64,000 nt of DNA from an uncultured Anaerofilum sp. Its GTDB lineage: Bacteria > Bacillota > Clostridia > Oscillospirales > Ruminococcaceae. Below the pieces are notes generated by a model. The model was given only the letters and a program-made list of their open reading frames with translations. It was not told the DNA's origin and made no database searches. Position 1 is the stretch's first letter. Each line of letters starts with the position of its first letter. Shown piece after piece: positions 8,809-17,485 of the stretch. A program made the translations under genes and the position numbers. Location: the NCBI GenBank assembly GCA_944385935.1, contig CALWZC010000004.1, positions 1-64,000 of the forward strand. The letters are read 5' to 3'.

Positions 8809-9966
8809 ATGATTGAAACAAAAGAAGCATTGCAGCGATTTGAAAAACTAATTGAAATGCAGCGTGCCCGTGTGCAGAAAATGCAAAGTCAAGGGGATTT
8901 CATTGACTATCCCGCTTTGGACAAAATTATCATTGGTGTATGCGGTGGCGATGGCATTGGCCCTGTGATTACCAGCGAGGCAGAGCGTGTACTGCGTTTC
9001 TTGCTGGCAAAGGAAGTGGAAAAGGGAAAAGTGGAATTTCGGCAGATTGATGGCTTGACCATTGAAAACCGTGTTGCTGCTATGAAAGCTATTCCCGATG
9101 ATATTTTAGCACAGCTAAAAGAATGCCATGTAATTTTAAAAGGCCCCACCACCACACCCCGTGCAGGTGACCCATGGCCCAACATTGAAAGCGCAAATGT
9201 AGCTATGCGTAAGGAATTGGATTTGTTTGCCAATGTGCGCCCTGTAAAAGTTCCCGACAAGGGCATTGATTGGACATTCTTCCGTGAGAATACCGAGGGT
9301 GCCTATACCATGGGAAGTTTGGGTTTTGAAGTGGAAGATGGTATCAGTTTGGATTTCACTGTTACCACCACAGAGGGTACATTGCGAATTGCTCGCATGG
9401 CGTATGAATATGCCCGCAAAAACAAGAAAAATCGGGTATCCATTGTAACAAAGGCAAATATCGTAAAAGCCACAGATGGTAAGTTCTTGCGTCTGTGCCA
9501 GCAGGTAGCGGAAGAATATCCCGAAATTACCACCGACGATTGGTATGTGGATATTATGACTGCAAAACTGGTGGATGAAAAGCGTCGCCGTGACTTCCGT
9601 GTATTTGTTCTGCCAAACCTATATGGTGACATTATTACCGACGAAGCCGCAGAATTTCAGGGTGGTGTTGGCACCGCAGGAAGTGCCAACTTGGGCAAAC
9701 GCTATGCCATGTTTGAAGCAATCCATGGTTCTGCTCCCCGTATGGTGGAGGAAGGTCGTGCAAAATATGCAGACCCTTGTAGTATGTTGCGAGCCTCTGT
9801 AATGCTGTTGAGCCATATTGGTTACCAAAAACAGGCAGACCAATTGGAGGCTGCACTGGACAAATGTATGTTTGAAGAAAAAGCCTTAGTGATTACTGGC
9901 CGTGATACTGGCTGTACCACTGAGGAGTTTGGAAATTATGTGATGAAAACTATAGAGTCACTGTAA
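8809..9966 (+). CDS. Isocitrate/isopropylmalate dehydrogenase family enzyme, likely isocitrate dehydrogenase
   Basis: Beta-decarboxylating dehydrogenase, predicted to oxidise isocitrate to 2-oxoglutarate. The 385-residue product shows GDGIGP near residue 48 and the substrate loop SANVAMRKELDLFANVRP, whose Ser-Asn-Arg-Arg spacing matches isocitrate rather than isopropylmalate enzymes. It also has the metal motif YGDIITDEAAEFQGG and a cofactor loop starting HGSAP. No leucine-pathway genes are nearby, which also favours isocitrate. An extra N-terminal helix of about 40 residues precedes the core. NAD versus NADP use cannot be decided by eye. GAGAGGGG precedes the ATG, and rex follows after 32 bases. 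Confidence 0.85.
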   Translation: MIETKEALQRFEKLIEMQRARVQKMQSQGDFIDYPALDKIIIGVCGGDGIGPVITSEAERVLRFLLAKEVEKGKVEFRQIDGLTIENRVAAMKAIPDDILAQLKECHVILKGPTTTPRAGDPWPNIESANVAMRKELDLFANVRPVKVPDKGIDWTFFRENTEGAYTMGSLGFEVEDGISLDFTVTTTEGTLRIARMAYEYARKNKKNRVSIVTKANIVKATDGKFLRLCQQVAEEYPEITTDDWYVDIMTAKLVDEKRRRDFRVFVLPNLYGDIITDEAAEFQGGVGTAGSANLGKRYAMFEAIHGSAPRMVEEGRAKYADPCSMLRASVMLLSHIGYQKQADQLEAALDKCMFEEKALVITGRDTGCTTEEFGNYVMKTIESL

Positions 9967-9998
9967 CAGGCGGCTCGTAAGCAAGGAGTTGGTCTTTT

Positions 9999-10634
9999 AT
10001 GCCTTCCCAAGGTAAGGTATCATTGCCGGTAATTAAGCGGCTGCCAAAATACTACCGTTATCTCTCAGAGATGAAGCAGAAAGGGGTCACAAAAGTGTCA
10101 TCCAGTGAGCTTGCACGGATGATGGGCACCACTGCTTCCCAAGTGCGGCAAGACTTCAACTGTTTTGGTGGATTTGGCCAGCAGGGCATTGGCTATGAAG
10201 TTAGCCGCCTCCATAACGAAATTGGCACATTGCTGTTTAAAGAGAACAGCCTCAGTACCATTCTGATTGGTACAGGTCGGTTGGGAACTGCCATTTCTAG
10301 CTATTTGAACAACGATGCAAGAGGCTACCGGCTATTGGCTGCCTTTGATGTGAAGGAAGAGGTCATTGGTACAGAGCTTTGTGGCATGACCATTCAACAC
10401 ATTGATAATCTTAGGGAATTTTGCAAAAGCAACAGCCCAGATGTGGCAGTTTTGTGTATTCCAAAGCTTAGCGCAAAACAACTGGCACCTACTTTGGTAG
10501 AGTTGGGTATCAAAGGGTTTTGGAACTTTAGCCACTATGATTTAACGGTGGAATACCCAGGGATGATAGTAGAAAATGTTCATCTGGGTGATAGCTTAAT
10601 GAGTTTGAGTTACCGTGTGAATAATCTGGAGTAG
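9999..10634 (+). CDS. rex: Redox-sensing transcriptional repressor Rex
   Basis: NADH/NAD-responsive repressor controlling fermentation and respiration genes. The 211-residue length is typical. An N-terminal winged helix (about 1-80, with SSSELARMMGTTASQVRQDFNCFG) is followed by a Rossmann domain with GTGRLGTA at 91-98 and a C-terminal domain-swap helix. AAGGAGTT precedes the ATG. It is probably co-transcribed with the dehydrogenase, since the gap is 32 bases, and a terminator follows at 10665. I saw no clear Rex operator (TTGTTAA-N4-TTAACAA type) at this promoter. Confidence 0.95.
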   Translation: MPSQGKVSLPVIKRLPKYYRYLSEMKQKGVTKVSSSELARMMGTTASQVRQDFNCFGGFGQQGIGYEVSRLHNEIGTLLFKENSLSTILIGTGRLGTAISSYLNNDARGYRLLAAFDVKEEVIGTELCGMTIQHIDNLREFCKSNSPDVAVLCIPKLSAKQLAPTLVELGIKGFWNFSHYDLTVEYPGMIVENVHLGDSLMSLSYRVNNLE

Positions 10635-10664
10635 GAATAAAACCAACTTTTTCACAACCTTTCG

Positions 10665-10693
10665 GCCGGGCAGATTCGTCTACCCGGCTTTTT
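10665..10693 (+). terminator. Terminator after rex
   Basis: GCCGGG (10665-10670) pairs with CCCGGC (10683-10688), followed by TTTTTA. It separates rex from the thymidine kinase gene. Confidence 0.85.
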
Positions 10694-10737
10694 ATGCTCT
10701 ATTTTCTAGTGGCCTAATAAAAAGGAGATTTATAAAT

Positions 10738-11364
10738 ATGGCAAAATTGTATTTTCGATATGGTGCGATGAACAGTGGAAAGTCTACCGCATTGATGCAG
10801 GTGGCACATAATTATGAAGAACGTGGTATGCGTGTATTATTGCTAAAACCTTCTATTGATACAAAGGGCGGTGACCAGTTGGTTTCTCGGCTAGGGGTAA
10901 AACGAAAGGTGGATATTTCGGTTACAGAGGGCATGAACCTGTTTCAGACTATTTGTGATTTCTGTGCAAATTCCTTTACTCCGGAGTGCATTCTTACAGA
11001 TGAAAGCCAATTTTTTACCCCAGAACAATCGGAGCAACTATTTATGATTGCAGTAGAGTTGGATATTCCGGTTATTGCCTATGGATTGCGTACAGATTTT
11101 TCTCTGCGAGGGTTTCCGGGTTCCACTCGTTTGCTGGAACTTGCCCATGAGATTGAAGAAATGCGCACCATTTGCACCTGTGGCAGAAAAGCGGTCTGCA
11201 ATGGAAGAATGGTAAACGGGGAATTTGTATTTGAGGGAAATCAAGTTGCCATTGACCAAGAGAACAATGTAGAATATCAAAGCCTTTGCGCCCAATGTTA
11301 TTTTGAAAAAAAGCGGCAACAAAAGGAAAAAGTGGATAAAATAAAAGAAGAATCCAAAGCATAA
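10738..11364 (+). CDS. tdk: Thymidine kinase (type II)
   Basis: Phosphorylates thymidine to dTMP in the salvage pathway. The 208-residue product has the P-loop GAMNSGKST (9-17), the Walker-B-like DESQF, the YGLRTDF lasso entry and a C-terminal zinc site. TICTCGRKA and CAQC supply the cysteines, the first pair spaced as in E. coli Tdk. The C-terminus is a charged lysine-rich tail. The start is supported by AAAGGAGA. It ends at a bidirectional terminator shared with the MATE gene. Confidence 0.93.
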   Translation: MAKLYFRYGAMNSGKSTALMQVAHNYEERGMRVLLLKPSIDTKGGDQLVSRLGVKRKVDISVTEGMNLFQTICDFCANSFTPECILTDESQFFTPEQSEQLFMIAVELDIPVIAYGLRTDFSLRGFPGSTRLLELAHEIEEMRTICTCGRKAVCNGRMVNGEFVFEGNQVAIDQENNVEYQSLCAQCYFEKKRQQKEKVDKIKEESKA

Positions 11365-11366
11365 AT

Positions 11367-11419
11367 AAAAACATCCTTGTGGTATAGGGAAAAGCCCATC
11401 TGCCACAAGGATGTTTTTG
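11367..11419. terminator. Bidirectional terminator between tdk and the MATE gene
   Basis: ACATCCTTGTGG (11371-11382) pairs with CCACAAGGATGT (11403-11414), flanked by A- and T-runs on both sides. It can stop transcription from either convergent gene. Confidence 0.9.
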
Positions 11420-12787
11420 TTATTGAAGGTCAGAAGAGGTCTGTGCAAAATAGAGATGCTTGCGTGTATTCCAATACAGGAGAACAGCAACAATGGCAGC
11501 CAACAATTCCGCAATGGGAAATGCTGCCCAAATGCCGTTTATGTCCATCCATTGGCTGAGAAACCATGCCACGGGAGGGATGACAATCAGTTGACGAATG
11601 ATAGAGATAATTAAGGAACGTCCACCTTTCCCCAAAGCCTCCAATGCACCAGCCAAAACTACACCAATGGTGGAAAATAGAAAGCCGGAAGAAATAATCC
11701 GAAGGGAAGTGATTCCCAAAGATAGCATTTCGCCCTTTGCCTGAAACAAAAACATAATCTGTTCAGGGAGTAGAGAAAATAATGCCCATCCAAATGCTAA
11801 AATGCCGCCACTGATAACCAAACTATACAGTAAAGTTTTGTCCATCCGTTGGGGCTTGCCTGCACCATAATTGAAGCTGATAAGGGGGCGCATTCCCTGT
11901 ACAAGCCCAGAAACTGGAAGATAGATAAAGGTTTGTAGTTTGAAATAAATTCCAAATACTGCCACAGCAGTTTGAGAGAAAGAGGAAAGCAAAATATTTA
12001 AAATGCTCACCAGTACGGAAGGCAAGGCTATAATCATACCAGAGGGAATACCAATGGAATACAACTGCCCGACAAGCCCAGAGCGAAAACGGAAGTCTTT
12101 CAAACAGATAGACACAGGGCCCTTACTTCTGAAAAAGTAGAAAAATGCAAGGCCACAAGCCGAAAATTGACCAATCAAGGTGGCTAATGCTGCGCCTACC
12201 ACCCCCATTTTGGGCAATCCCAAAAGGCCAAAGATAAAAATGGGGTCTAAAATAATGTTTATCAGTGCCCCAACCCCCTGCAATACCATGGGAATTACCA
12301 TGTTTCCACTTGCTTGGAAAATCTTTTCAATCAAAATGTGAAATAAACTACCAAAAGAAAAACAAATTACCAAATAACTATATTGGCATGCCATCTCAAA
12401 AATCTCAGCATTTTGGGTAAACATCCTCAAAAAAGGCTGTGTTAAAAATAATCCCACAAAAACAAATAATATAGAATGAATCCCTGTAAGCAAAAAGCCA
12501 TGCATGGCAACTTGATTGGCTGCTTTTATGTCTTGTGCTCCGAGGTTTCGTGCAATAATGGCGTTAATTGCCACACCAAGCCCTACAGCTACAGACAACA
12601 CAATATTTTGCAAAGGAAATGCCAAAGAAACTGCGGTCAAAGCGTTTTCACTTAGCTGTGCTACAAAAATGCTATCCACAATGTTATAAAGGGATTGAAT
12701 GAGCATCGAAACAATAGGGGGCAGCGACATGGAAATCAGCAAAGGCAAAATGGGTTTTGTTCCCATAGGGTGTTGTTGTGCGTTCAT
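11420..12787 (-). CDS. MATE family efflux pump (MepA type)
   Basis: Twelve-helix cation-coupled multidrug or toxin exporter. The 455-residue product has the MATE N-terminus (PMGTKPILPLLISMSLPPIVSM, split here into PMGTKPILPLL and ISMSLPPIVSM) and two pseudo-symmetric six-helix halves. The ATG at 12787 follows AGGAGG. The gene sits behind a leader with a mutually exclusive hairpin and terminator, which together with the MepA type points to guanidine control. The true substrate might be guanidinium or related cations, but this is inference. Confidence 0.9.
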   Translation of the reverse strand: MNAQQHPMGTKPILPLLISMSLPPIVSMLIQSLYNIVDSIFVAQLSENALTAVSLAFPLQNIVLSVAVGLGVAINAIIARNLGAQDIKAANQVAMHGFLLTGIHSILFVFVGLFLTQPFLRMFTQNAEIFEMACQYSYLVICFSFGSLFHILIEKIFQASGNMVIPMVLQGVGALINIILDPIFIFGLLGLPKMGVVGAALATLIGQFSACGLAFFYFFRSKGPVSICLKDFRFRSGLVGQLYSIGIPSGMIIALPSVLVSILNILLSSFSQTAVAVFGIYFKLQTFIYLPVSGLVQGMRPLISFNYGAGKPQRMDKTLLYSLVISGGILAFGWALFSLLPEQIMFLFQAKGEMLSLGITSLRIISSGFLFSTIGVVLAGALEALGKGGRSLIISIIRQLIVIPPVAWFLSQWMDINGIWAAFPIAELLAAIVAVLLYWNTRKHLYFAQTSSDLQ

Positions 12788-12800
12788 AAAACCTCCTGTG

Positions 12801-12906
12801 TAAAAAAGCCGCAAAAAAGGCGGCTATAAATTTTTACTGTTTAAAGTCAGAAACAGAAAAATCTATAGCCACCTCGGGCAACTAATAAAAATATGAAATT
12901 CGTCCG
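12801..12906 (-). promoter_or_regulatory. Candidate guanidine-IV (mepA) riboswitch with transcription attenuator
   Basis: The leader of the MATE gene, read on the minus strand, starts with CTCCCCCGGACGAATTTC (12912-12895). It then forms a long hairpin between GGTGGCTATA (12873-12864) and TATAGCCGCC (12828-12819). The 3' arm of that hairpin is also the 5' arm of a terminator, AGCCGC/GCGGCT followed by TTTTTT (12825-12801), so the two folds exclude each other. MATE genes of Clostridia are the known hosts of guanidine-IV (mepA motif) riboswitches. The sequence match to the published consensus is from memory and unverified. Confidence 0.6.
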
Positions 12907-12912
12907 GGGGAG

Positions 12913-12942
12913 ATTATAGCACTAACAAAATGAATTTGTCAA
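12913..12942 (-). promoter_or_regulatory. Promoter of the MATE leader
   Basis: On the minus strand, TTGACA (12942-12937), 18-base spacer and TATAAT (12918-12913). It sits immediately upstream of the attenuator leader. Confidence 0.8.
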
Positions 12943-12950
12943 GAAAAAAT

Positions 12951-14261
12951 TTATCCCATCTGTAAAAACTCTGCACTAATATTGTTCTCAAATACCGATT
13001 TTGCATAGTCATAGCTGAATTGGGGAGAGTATTTTTTTACACCGTGGTTGGCTGCCATTTCTGGGGTATAATCGGAGAAGAAATAACAGGTAATATTGGA
13101 ATGACCCCATCCATAATGGTTGACAATAGGCCATGCCTTTGCTTCAGAAACGCTGGTTTCTGTGGTACCATCGGGATACTTTGTAAGAGAAAGGTCAAAG
13201 GTTAGTATCATCCCCAGCATATTATCTCCGGCAGACTGCCCGGAAACAAAGTTGCCTAGAGAATACGCCACCAACACTTGGCGACCATCGGCAGAAGTTT
13301 TCCATTCCAAATCCTGTACCACATGGGGATGTGTGCCAATAATGACATCTGCGCCCCAATCGGCAATACTTTGGGCTAGGTTCCGTTGGTCATCTCGGAT
13401 TCCGTGGCTGTCCTCATTGCCCCAATGCAGACCAACCACCACAAAGTCTGCCACAGTGCGAGCATACTCCACCTGTTGCTGAATCAGGTCAGTTTGTGAA
13501 GTAAGGGTCACATGCTCTGTAGCAGAGGAGGGCTTAGGAATGCCATTGGTATGCTCGGTGTAGGACACATAGGCAATTTTAACACCCTTTACGGTTTGCA
13601 CTACAACAGCATTTTCGGGAGAATCATCGCTAGATAGCCCCACGGTCAAACAATCCTCTGGCATAGAGTTCCAAAATTCTCGTGTGGCAGTAATACCCCC
13701 AGCACCTTTGTCGTAGGTGTGGTTGTTAGAGAGGCTGAACACCCGAAAACCAATGTCATACATGTGTTTTCCCAAAGCTCCGGGAGTGGAAAAAGCGGGG
13801 TAGTTGGAAGGCTCATAGACATCATTGACCAAAGTTTCTTGGTTGAGCCAGTTGACATCATAGTTTTGATAAAAAGGTGCAATGTTCTCGTACAATGCGG
13901 TAAAATCGTAGCCATTTCCTCCGGCCCGCCGTGCCGCTTGCTTGTATAAAACATCGTGGATTAGATTATCTCCAGTGGCAGAAAAATGGATGGTTGTGGT
14001 TTCTGGTTCTGGCACTGGGGTAGCAGTGGGTACAGGAGAGGGAGAGGGGGAAGGAGAGGCCACCGGTGCCGAAACAGGAAGGGGAATCTTGTTCCAAAGG
14101 GCAGCGGCTGCAAACAAAATAACACTAAATAACAGAAGCATGGCAAAGACTGCCCTATTTTTTCTCCTTCTTCTTTTTTTAGCACTGCTCCCCTTTTTGG
14201 CAGAGGGTGCTTTTTGTATAGATGTATTTTTGGGGTGAGGTGAGTTTGTTTGATGGTTCAT
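12951..14261 (-). CDS. CapA/PgsA-like metallophosphatase-fold protein, membrane anchored
   Basis: Family linked to poly-gamma-glutamate capsule synthesis, but isolated copies have unclear roles. The 436-residue protein has a very basic cytoplasmic N-terminus, one membrane anchor (about 37-56) and a Pro/Ser/Thr linker (69-88). An extracellular CapA domain follows with TGDNLIHD (D98), SNNHTYDKG, GLHWGNED and THPHVVQ, which form the metal site. No pgsB or pgsC lies nearby. The start overlaps the dapB stop by four bases, so it appears to ride in the lysine-pathway transcription unit. Confidence 0.82.
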   Translation of the reverse strand: MNHQTNSPHPKNTSIQKAPSAKKGSSAKKRRRRKNRAVFAMLLLFSVILFAAAALWNKIPLPVSAPVASPSPSPSPVPTATPVPEPETTTIHFSATGDNLIHDVLYKQAARRAGGNGYDFTALYENIAPFYQNYDVNWLNQETLVNDVYEPSNYPAFSTPGALGKHMYDIGFRVFSLSNNHTYDKGAGGITATREFWNSMPEDCLTVGLSSDDSPENAVVVQTVKGVKIAYVSYTEHTNGIPKPSSATEHVTLTSQTDLIQQQVEYARTVADFVVVGLHWGNEDSHGIRDDQRNLAQSIADWGADVIIGTHPHVVQDLEWKTSADGRQVLVAYSLGNFVSGQSAGDNMLGMILTFDLSLTKYPDGTTETSVSEAKAWPIVNHYGWGHSNITCYFFSDYTPEMAANHGVKKYSPQFSYDYAKSVFENNISAEFLQMG

Positions 14262-15013
14262 TTTTGAATCAAATCCTTCATACTATACATGCCGGCAGGT
14301 TTTCCTGCTAAAAATACAGCGGCATTTACTGCGCCGTTGGCGAATACTTCACGGGAAGCGGCACTATGCCCAAGGGTAATGACTTCATCGGGACCACAGA
14401 ATAATACTTCATGGTCGCCCACAATGCTGCCTCCACGCACTGCGTGCAATCCCATTTCCAAGGGTTGCCGTGGTTGACGAACCTGGCTGCGGTCGTATAC
14501 ATAGTGGTAGCGATTGTCGACAGCGTCATTGATTTCATTGGCAATCATCAAAGCGGTGCCACTGGGGGCATCAACTTTGTTGTGGTGGTGCTTTTCAATA
14601 ATTTCAATGTCATAATCTAGACCCAACATCTCTACCGCTGTGCGAGCTAACTCAATAAGTAGGTTGATGCCCATAGACATATTGGCACTTTTAAAGACAG
14701 CAGTATGTTTGGACAACTCTTGTATTGCTCTTTCTGTAGTTTCATCCAGTCCAGTGGTACATACTACACAGGGCAGATGGTGTTCTGCACAGTAGCCAAC
14801 AGCCTTGGCAGTAGCCGCAGGGCTGGAAAAATCAATCAGAACATCTGGTTTTTCTTTCATTTCTGCAAGGCTGCTATATACTGGAGGGGTTGCCTGTGGG
14901 TTACCGTTTAGGTCAATGCCTGCAACCACTTGGCAATCTGTTCTAGCTGCAATTAGTCGGCAAAGGGCTTGGCCCATTCTTCCGCCAATGCCTTGGATGG
15001 CGATTTTTACCAT
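14258..15013 (-). CDS. dapB: 4-Hydroxy-tetrahydrodipicolinate reductase
   Basis: Reduces hydroxytetrahydrodipicolinate with NAD(P)H in lysine and diaminopimelate synthesis. The 251-residue product has the nucleotide loop GIGGRMG (8-14), the catalytic EKHHHNKVDAPSGTA segment and a C-terminal MYSMKDLI. The ATG at 15013 is spaced properly from AAAGGA. The ATG at 15022 lies inside that site. It follows dapA across a terminator and has a possible TATAAT at 15049-15044 on the minus strand, so it may be only partly under lysine riboswitch control. Confidence 0.95.
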   Translation of the reverse strand: MVKIAIQGIGGRMGQALCRLIAARTDCQVVAGIDLNGNPQATPPVYSSLAEMKEKPDVLIDFSSPAATAKAVGYCAEHHLPCVVCTTGLDETTERAIQELSKHTAVFKSANMSMGINLLIELARTAVEMLGLDYDIEIIEKHHHNKVDAPSGTALMIANEINDAVDNRYHYVYDRSQVRQPRQPLEMGLHAVRGGSIVGDHEVLFCGPDEVITLGHSAASREVFANGAVNAAVFLAGKPAGMYSMKDLIQK

Positions 15014-15084
15014 TGTTATCATCCTTTTTCCGTTTTTCTTTTTATTATAATACAAATTTCGTCTTTTGAAAATTGCAAAAGAAC

Positions 15085-15122
15085 AAAAAACCGCAAAGGA
15101 AAAACAAATCCCTCTGCGGTTT
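15085..15122 (-). terminator. Terminator between dapA and dapB
   Basis: Minus-strand AACCGCAGAGG pairs with CCTTTGCGGTT, followed by TTTT. Positioned between the dapA stop and the dapB start, it probably limits read-through into dapB and the CapA-like gene. Confidence 0.75.
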
Positions 15123-15137
15123 AAAATCAGCAATTTA

Positions 15138-16025
15138 TTACAGCAGACCACACTGCTCCATAGACTTTTTCAGAATCTCTGTGTGGGCTTGGTCTAGGTC
15201 AATCAGAGGCAACCGACAGGAGCCAGCCTGATAGCCTAACAAGTTCATAGCGGCCTTTACAGGGATAGGGTTGACATCACAGAACAATGCTTTGCATAGG
15301 TCAATGTACTTCATTTGCAATGCAAGGCTTTTAGCATGGTCGCCTTCAAACCAATACTGACACATATCGTGGGTATCCTTGGGAGCCACATTAGAGAGTA
15401 CCGAAACTACACCTTTGCCCCCCAAAGAAAGCACAGGGACAATCTGGTCATCACAGCCAGAGTAAATAGCTAGGTCATCCCCACAAAGAGCATGAATCTC
15501 TGCCACTTGGCTGATGTTTCCGCTTGCTTCTTTTACCGCCACAATATTGGGATGTGCAGAAAGCTGTTTGCAGGTAGCAGGAGTAATATTCACCCCTGTA
15601 CGACTGGGAACATTATACAGCATTACTGGAACAGAAACAGCATCTGCAACAGCAGTGAAATGGCGGATTAAGCCCGCCTGACTGGTTTTGTTGTAGTAAG
15701 GTGTTACCTGCAAAATGGCATCCACACCCAAAGCGGCAGCTTTTTGGGAAAGCTCAATGGCATGGCGAGTGTCGTTGGAGCCAGTTCCTGCAACCACAGG
15801 GATTCTACCAGCAACCTTTTTTACTGCATAACCAATACATTCTAGATGTTCTTCATCAGGCATGGTAGAGGCTTCCCCTGTGGTGCCACAAATAATAATA
15901 GCATCGGTTCCGCCGGCAATCTGGTCTTCAATTATCCGCCCTAATTCGGGGTAGTTGATGGAACTGTCGGCATTCATTGGGGTGACAATGGCTACCCCTG
16001 CACCAGTAAATACTGTCTTTTTCAT
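15138..16025 (-). CDS. dapA: 4-Hydroxy-tetrahydrodipicolinate synthase
   Basis: Condenses pyruvate with aspartate semialdehyde, the first committed step of lysine synthesis. The 295-residue TIM barrel has the GTTGE motif (48-52), Y137 in MLYNVPSRTG, and the Schiff-base lysine K165 in AVKEASGN. The start at 16025 is preceded by GAGAGGAGC; the frame runs further upstream without start support. It lies 35 bases after asd, in one transcription unit downstream of the lysine riboswitch. Confidence 0.96.
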   Translation of the reverse strand: MKKTVFTGAGVAIVTPMNADSSINYPELGRIIEDQIAGGTDAIIICGTTGEASTMPDEEHLECIGYAVKKVAGRIPVVAGTGSNDTRHAIELSQKAAALGVDAILQVTPYYNKTSQAGLIRHFTAVADAVSVPVMLYNVPSRTGVNITPATCKQLSAHPNIVAVKEASGNISQVAEIHALCGDDLAIYSGCDDQIVPVLSLGGKGVVSVLSNVAPKDTHDMCQYWFEGDHAKSLALQMKYIDLCKALFCDVNPIPVKAAMNLLGYQAGSCRLPLIDLDQAHTEILKKSMEQCGLL

Positions 16026-16060
16026 AAAAGAGATGCTCCTCTCAAAACTTTGGAAATCTC

Positions 16061-17140
16061 TCACTCCAAATAGCCCTTTGCGGCTAACAACTCTGCCAGC
16101 AACACAGCACCGCCAGCAGCACCACGGAGGGTATTGTGTGAAAGACATACAAATTTGTAATCGTACTGGGTATCTTCTCGCAGGCGGCCAATGGAAATGG
16201 CCATGCCATTTTCCAGATTGCGGTCAAGTTTTGCCTGTGGACGATTTTCTTCCTCAAAGTAATGCAAAAACTGCTTGGGCGCACTGGGAAGCTGCAATGC
16301 TTGTGCCTCTCCAGAAAAGTTTGCCCATTTTTCCAGAATCTGCTCTTTGGTAGGTTTTTTATCAAAGCTGACAAACACCGCTGCGGTGTGTCCATCGGAT
16401 ACAGGCACACGCAAGCATTGGGCAGTGATGGCAGGGCTTTGGGCAGAAACAATTTTGCCGTTTTCAATGTGTCCCCATAGCTTCAGGGGCTCTTGTTCGC
16501 TTTTTTCTTCCTCTCCACCAATAAAGGGAATGCAGTTGTCTACCATTTCGGGCCATGTTTCAAAGGTTTTGCCAGCACCAGAAATGGCCTGATATGTACA
16601 TACCAAACATTTGGATACCCCAAAATCCTCCATCAAGGGGTGAAGGGCAGGTACATAGCTTTGCAAAGAACAGTTGGACTTTACAGCAACAAATCCACGC
16701 TTTGTGCCCAACCGTTTGCGTTGGCTTGCAATTACCTCAATGTGTTGGGGGTTGATTTCCGGCACCACCATGGGAACATCCTCGGTGAAACGATGGGCAC
16801 TGTTGTTGGATACCACAGGGCATTCTGCTTTTGCATAGGCGTCCTCTAGGGCTTTAATCTCCTCTTTTTTCATGTCCACTGCACAAAAAACAAAGTCCAC
16901 CTGTTGTGCAACAGCCTGCACGTCCGATGCATTTAACACAACCATGTCGGCGGCAGCCTTTGGCATGGGAGTGGGCATAGCCCAGCGGTCGCCAATGGCC
17001 TCACGGTAGGTTTTCCCCGCAGAACGGGGAGAAGCAGCCACCACTGTTAGACGAAACCAAGGGTGGTTTTCCAACAGGGAAACAAACCGCTGACCAACCA
17101 TTCCAGTGGCTCCCACAACACCAACTTTATATTCTCTCAT
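16061..17140 (-). CDS. asd: Aspartate-semialdehyde dehydrogenase
   Basis: Reduces aspartyl phosphate to aspartate semialdehyde. The 359-residue product starts with GATGMVGQRF (10-19) and has the catalytic cysteine C157 in KSNCSLQ. The length and the HRFTEDVPMVVPEIN region fit the archaeal/fungal-type subgroup rather than the enterobacterial one. The ATG at 17140 has AAAGGA nine bases upstream. The ATG at 17149 is too close to that site. First gene after the lysine riboswitch. Confidence 0.94.
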   Translation of the reverse strand: MREYKVGVVGATGMVGQRFVSLLENHPWFRLTVVAASPRSAGKTYREAIGDRWAMPTPMPKAAADMVVLNASDVQAVAQQVDFVFCAVDMKKEEIKALEDAYAKAECPVVSNNSAHRFTEDVPMVVPEINPQHIEVIASQRKRLGTKRGFVAVKSNCSLQSYVPALHPLMEDFGVSKCLVCTYQAISGAGKTFETWPEMVDNCIPFIGGEEEKSEQEPLKLWGHIENGKIVSAQSPAITAQCLRVPVSDGHTAAVFVSFDKKPTKEQILEKWANFSGEAQALQLPSAPKQFLHYFEEENRPQAKLDRNLENGMAISIGRLREDTQYDYKFVCLSHNTLRGAAGGAVLLAELLAAKGYLE

Positions 17141-17188
17141 TTCACTCATTCCTTTCCCAAATCCCTCTAAAGATAAAGCCGGAAGATG

Positions 17189-17428
17189 AAAAAAACCGGC
17201 TTGAAAACCGGCAAAATATGCAATATAATATAGTAGATTGCATATCGCACAGCGCACCATACAGGCATGGCTGCCCACATGACAGTCACAGACCTTTCGG
17301 CGGATGTGACCAAGCCTGCCCTTTTGCCGATAGGGCAAACTTTCGGCGGAGCTGCCCTTTTTCCACCACGCAAAAAACAATCTCGGCGGCCCTCGTGGGG
17401 ATACTCATGCATTCCGCAACCTCTGTGC
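17189..17428 (-). promoter_or_regulatory. Lysine riboswitch (L box) with terminator
   Basis: The minus-strand leader upstream of asd carries the L-box core. AGAGGTTGCGG with GAGTAT lies at 17425-17402, GGGCAGCTCCGCCGAAAG at 17357-17340, CTATCGG at 17333-17327 and TGACTGTCA at 17287-17279, in the order and spacing seen in Bacillus lysC. It ends in a terminator, GCCGG/CCGGC followed by TTTTTTT, at 17212-17189. High lysine should end transcription before asd and dapA. Confidence 0.92.
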
Positions 17429-17434
17429 TTTTTT

Positions 17435-17464
17435 ACTATACCATTTTGCCGCCGTCCATGTCAA
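17435..17464 (-). promoter_or_regulatory. Promoter of the asd-dapA unit
   Basis: Minus-strand TTGACA (17464-17459), 18-base spacer and TATAGT (17440-17435). The -35 lies only 22 bases from the divergent queA start codon, so the two regulatory regions overlap. Confidence 0.8.
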
Positions 17465-17485
17465 TGGAAGAAAGGGAAAACATTC

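Noticed and set aside
9967-10737. Rex operators near rex or the dehydrogenase gene
   Set aside because: No convincing TTGTTAA-N4-TTAACAA-like palindrome was found by eye.
17150-17485. N-terminal extensions of queA or asd into the intergenic region
   Set aside because: The open frames there run through the lysine riboswitch and lack ribosome sites; homologous proteins start at 17486 and 17140.
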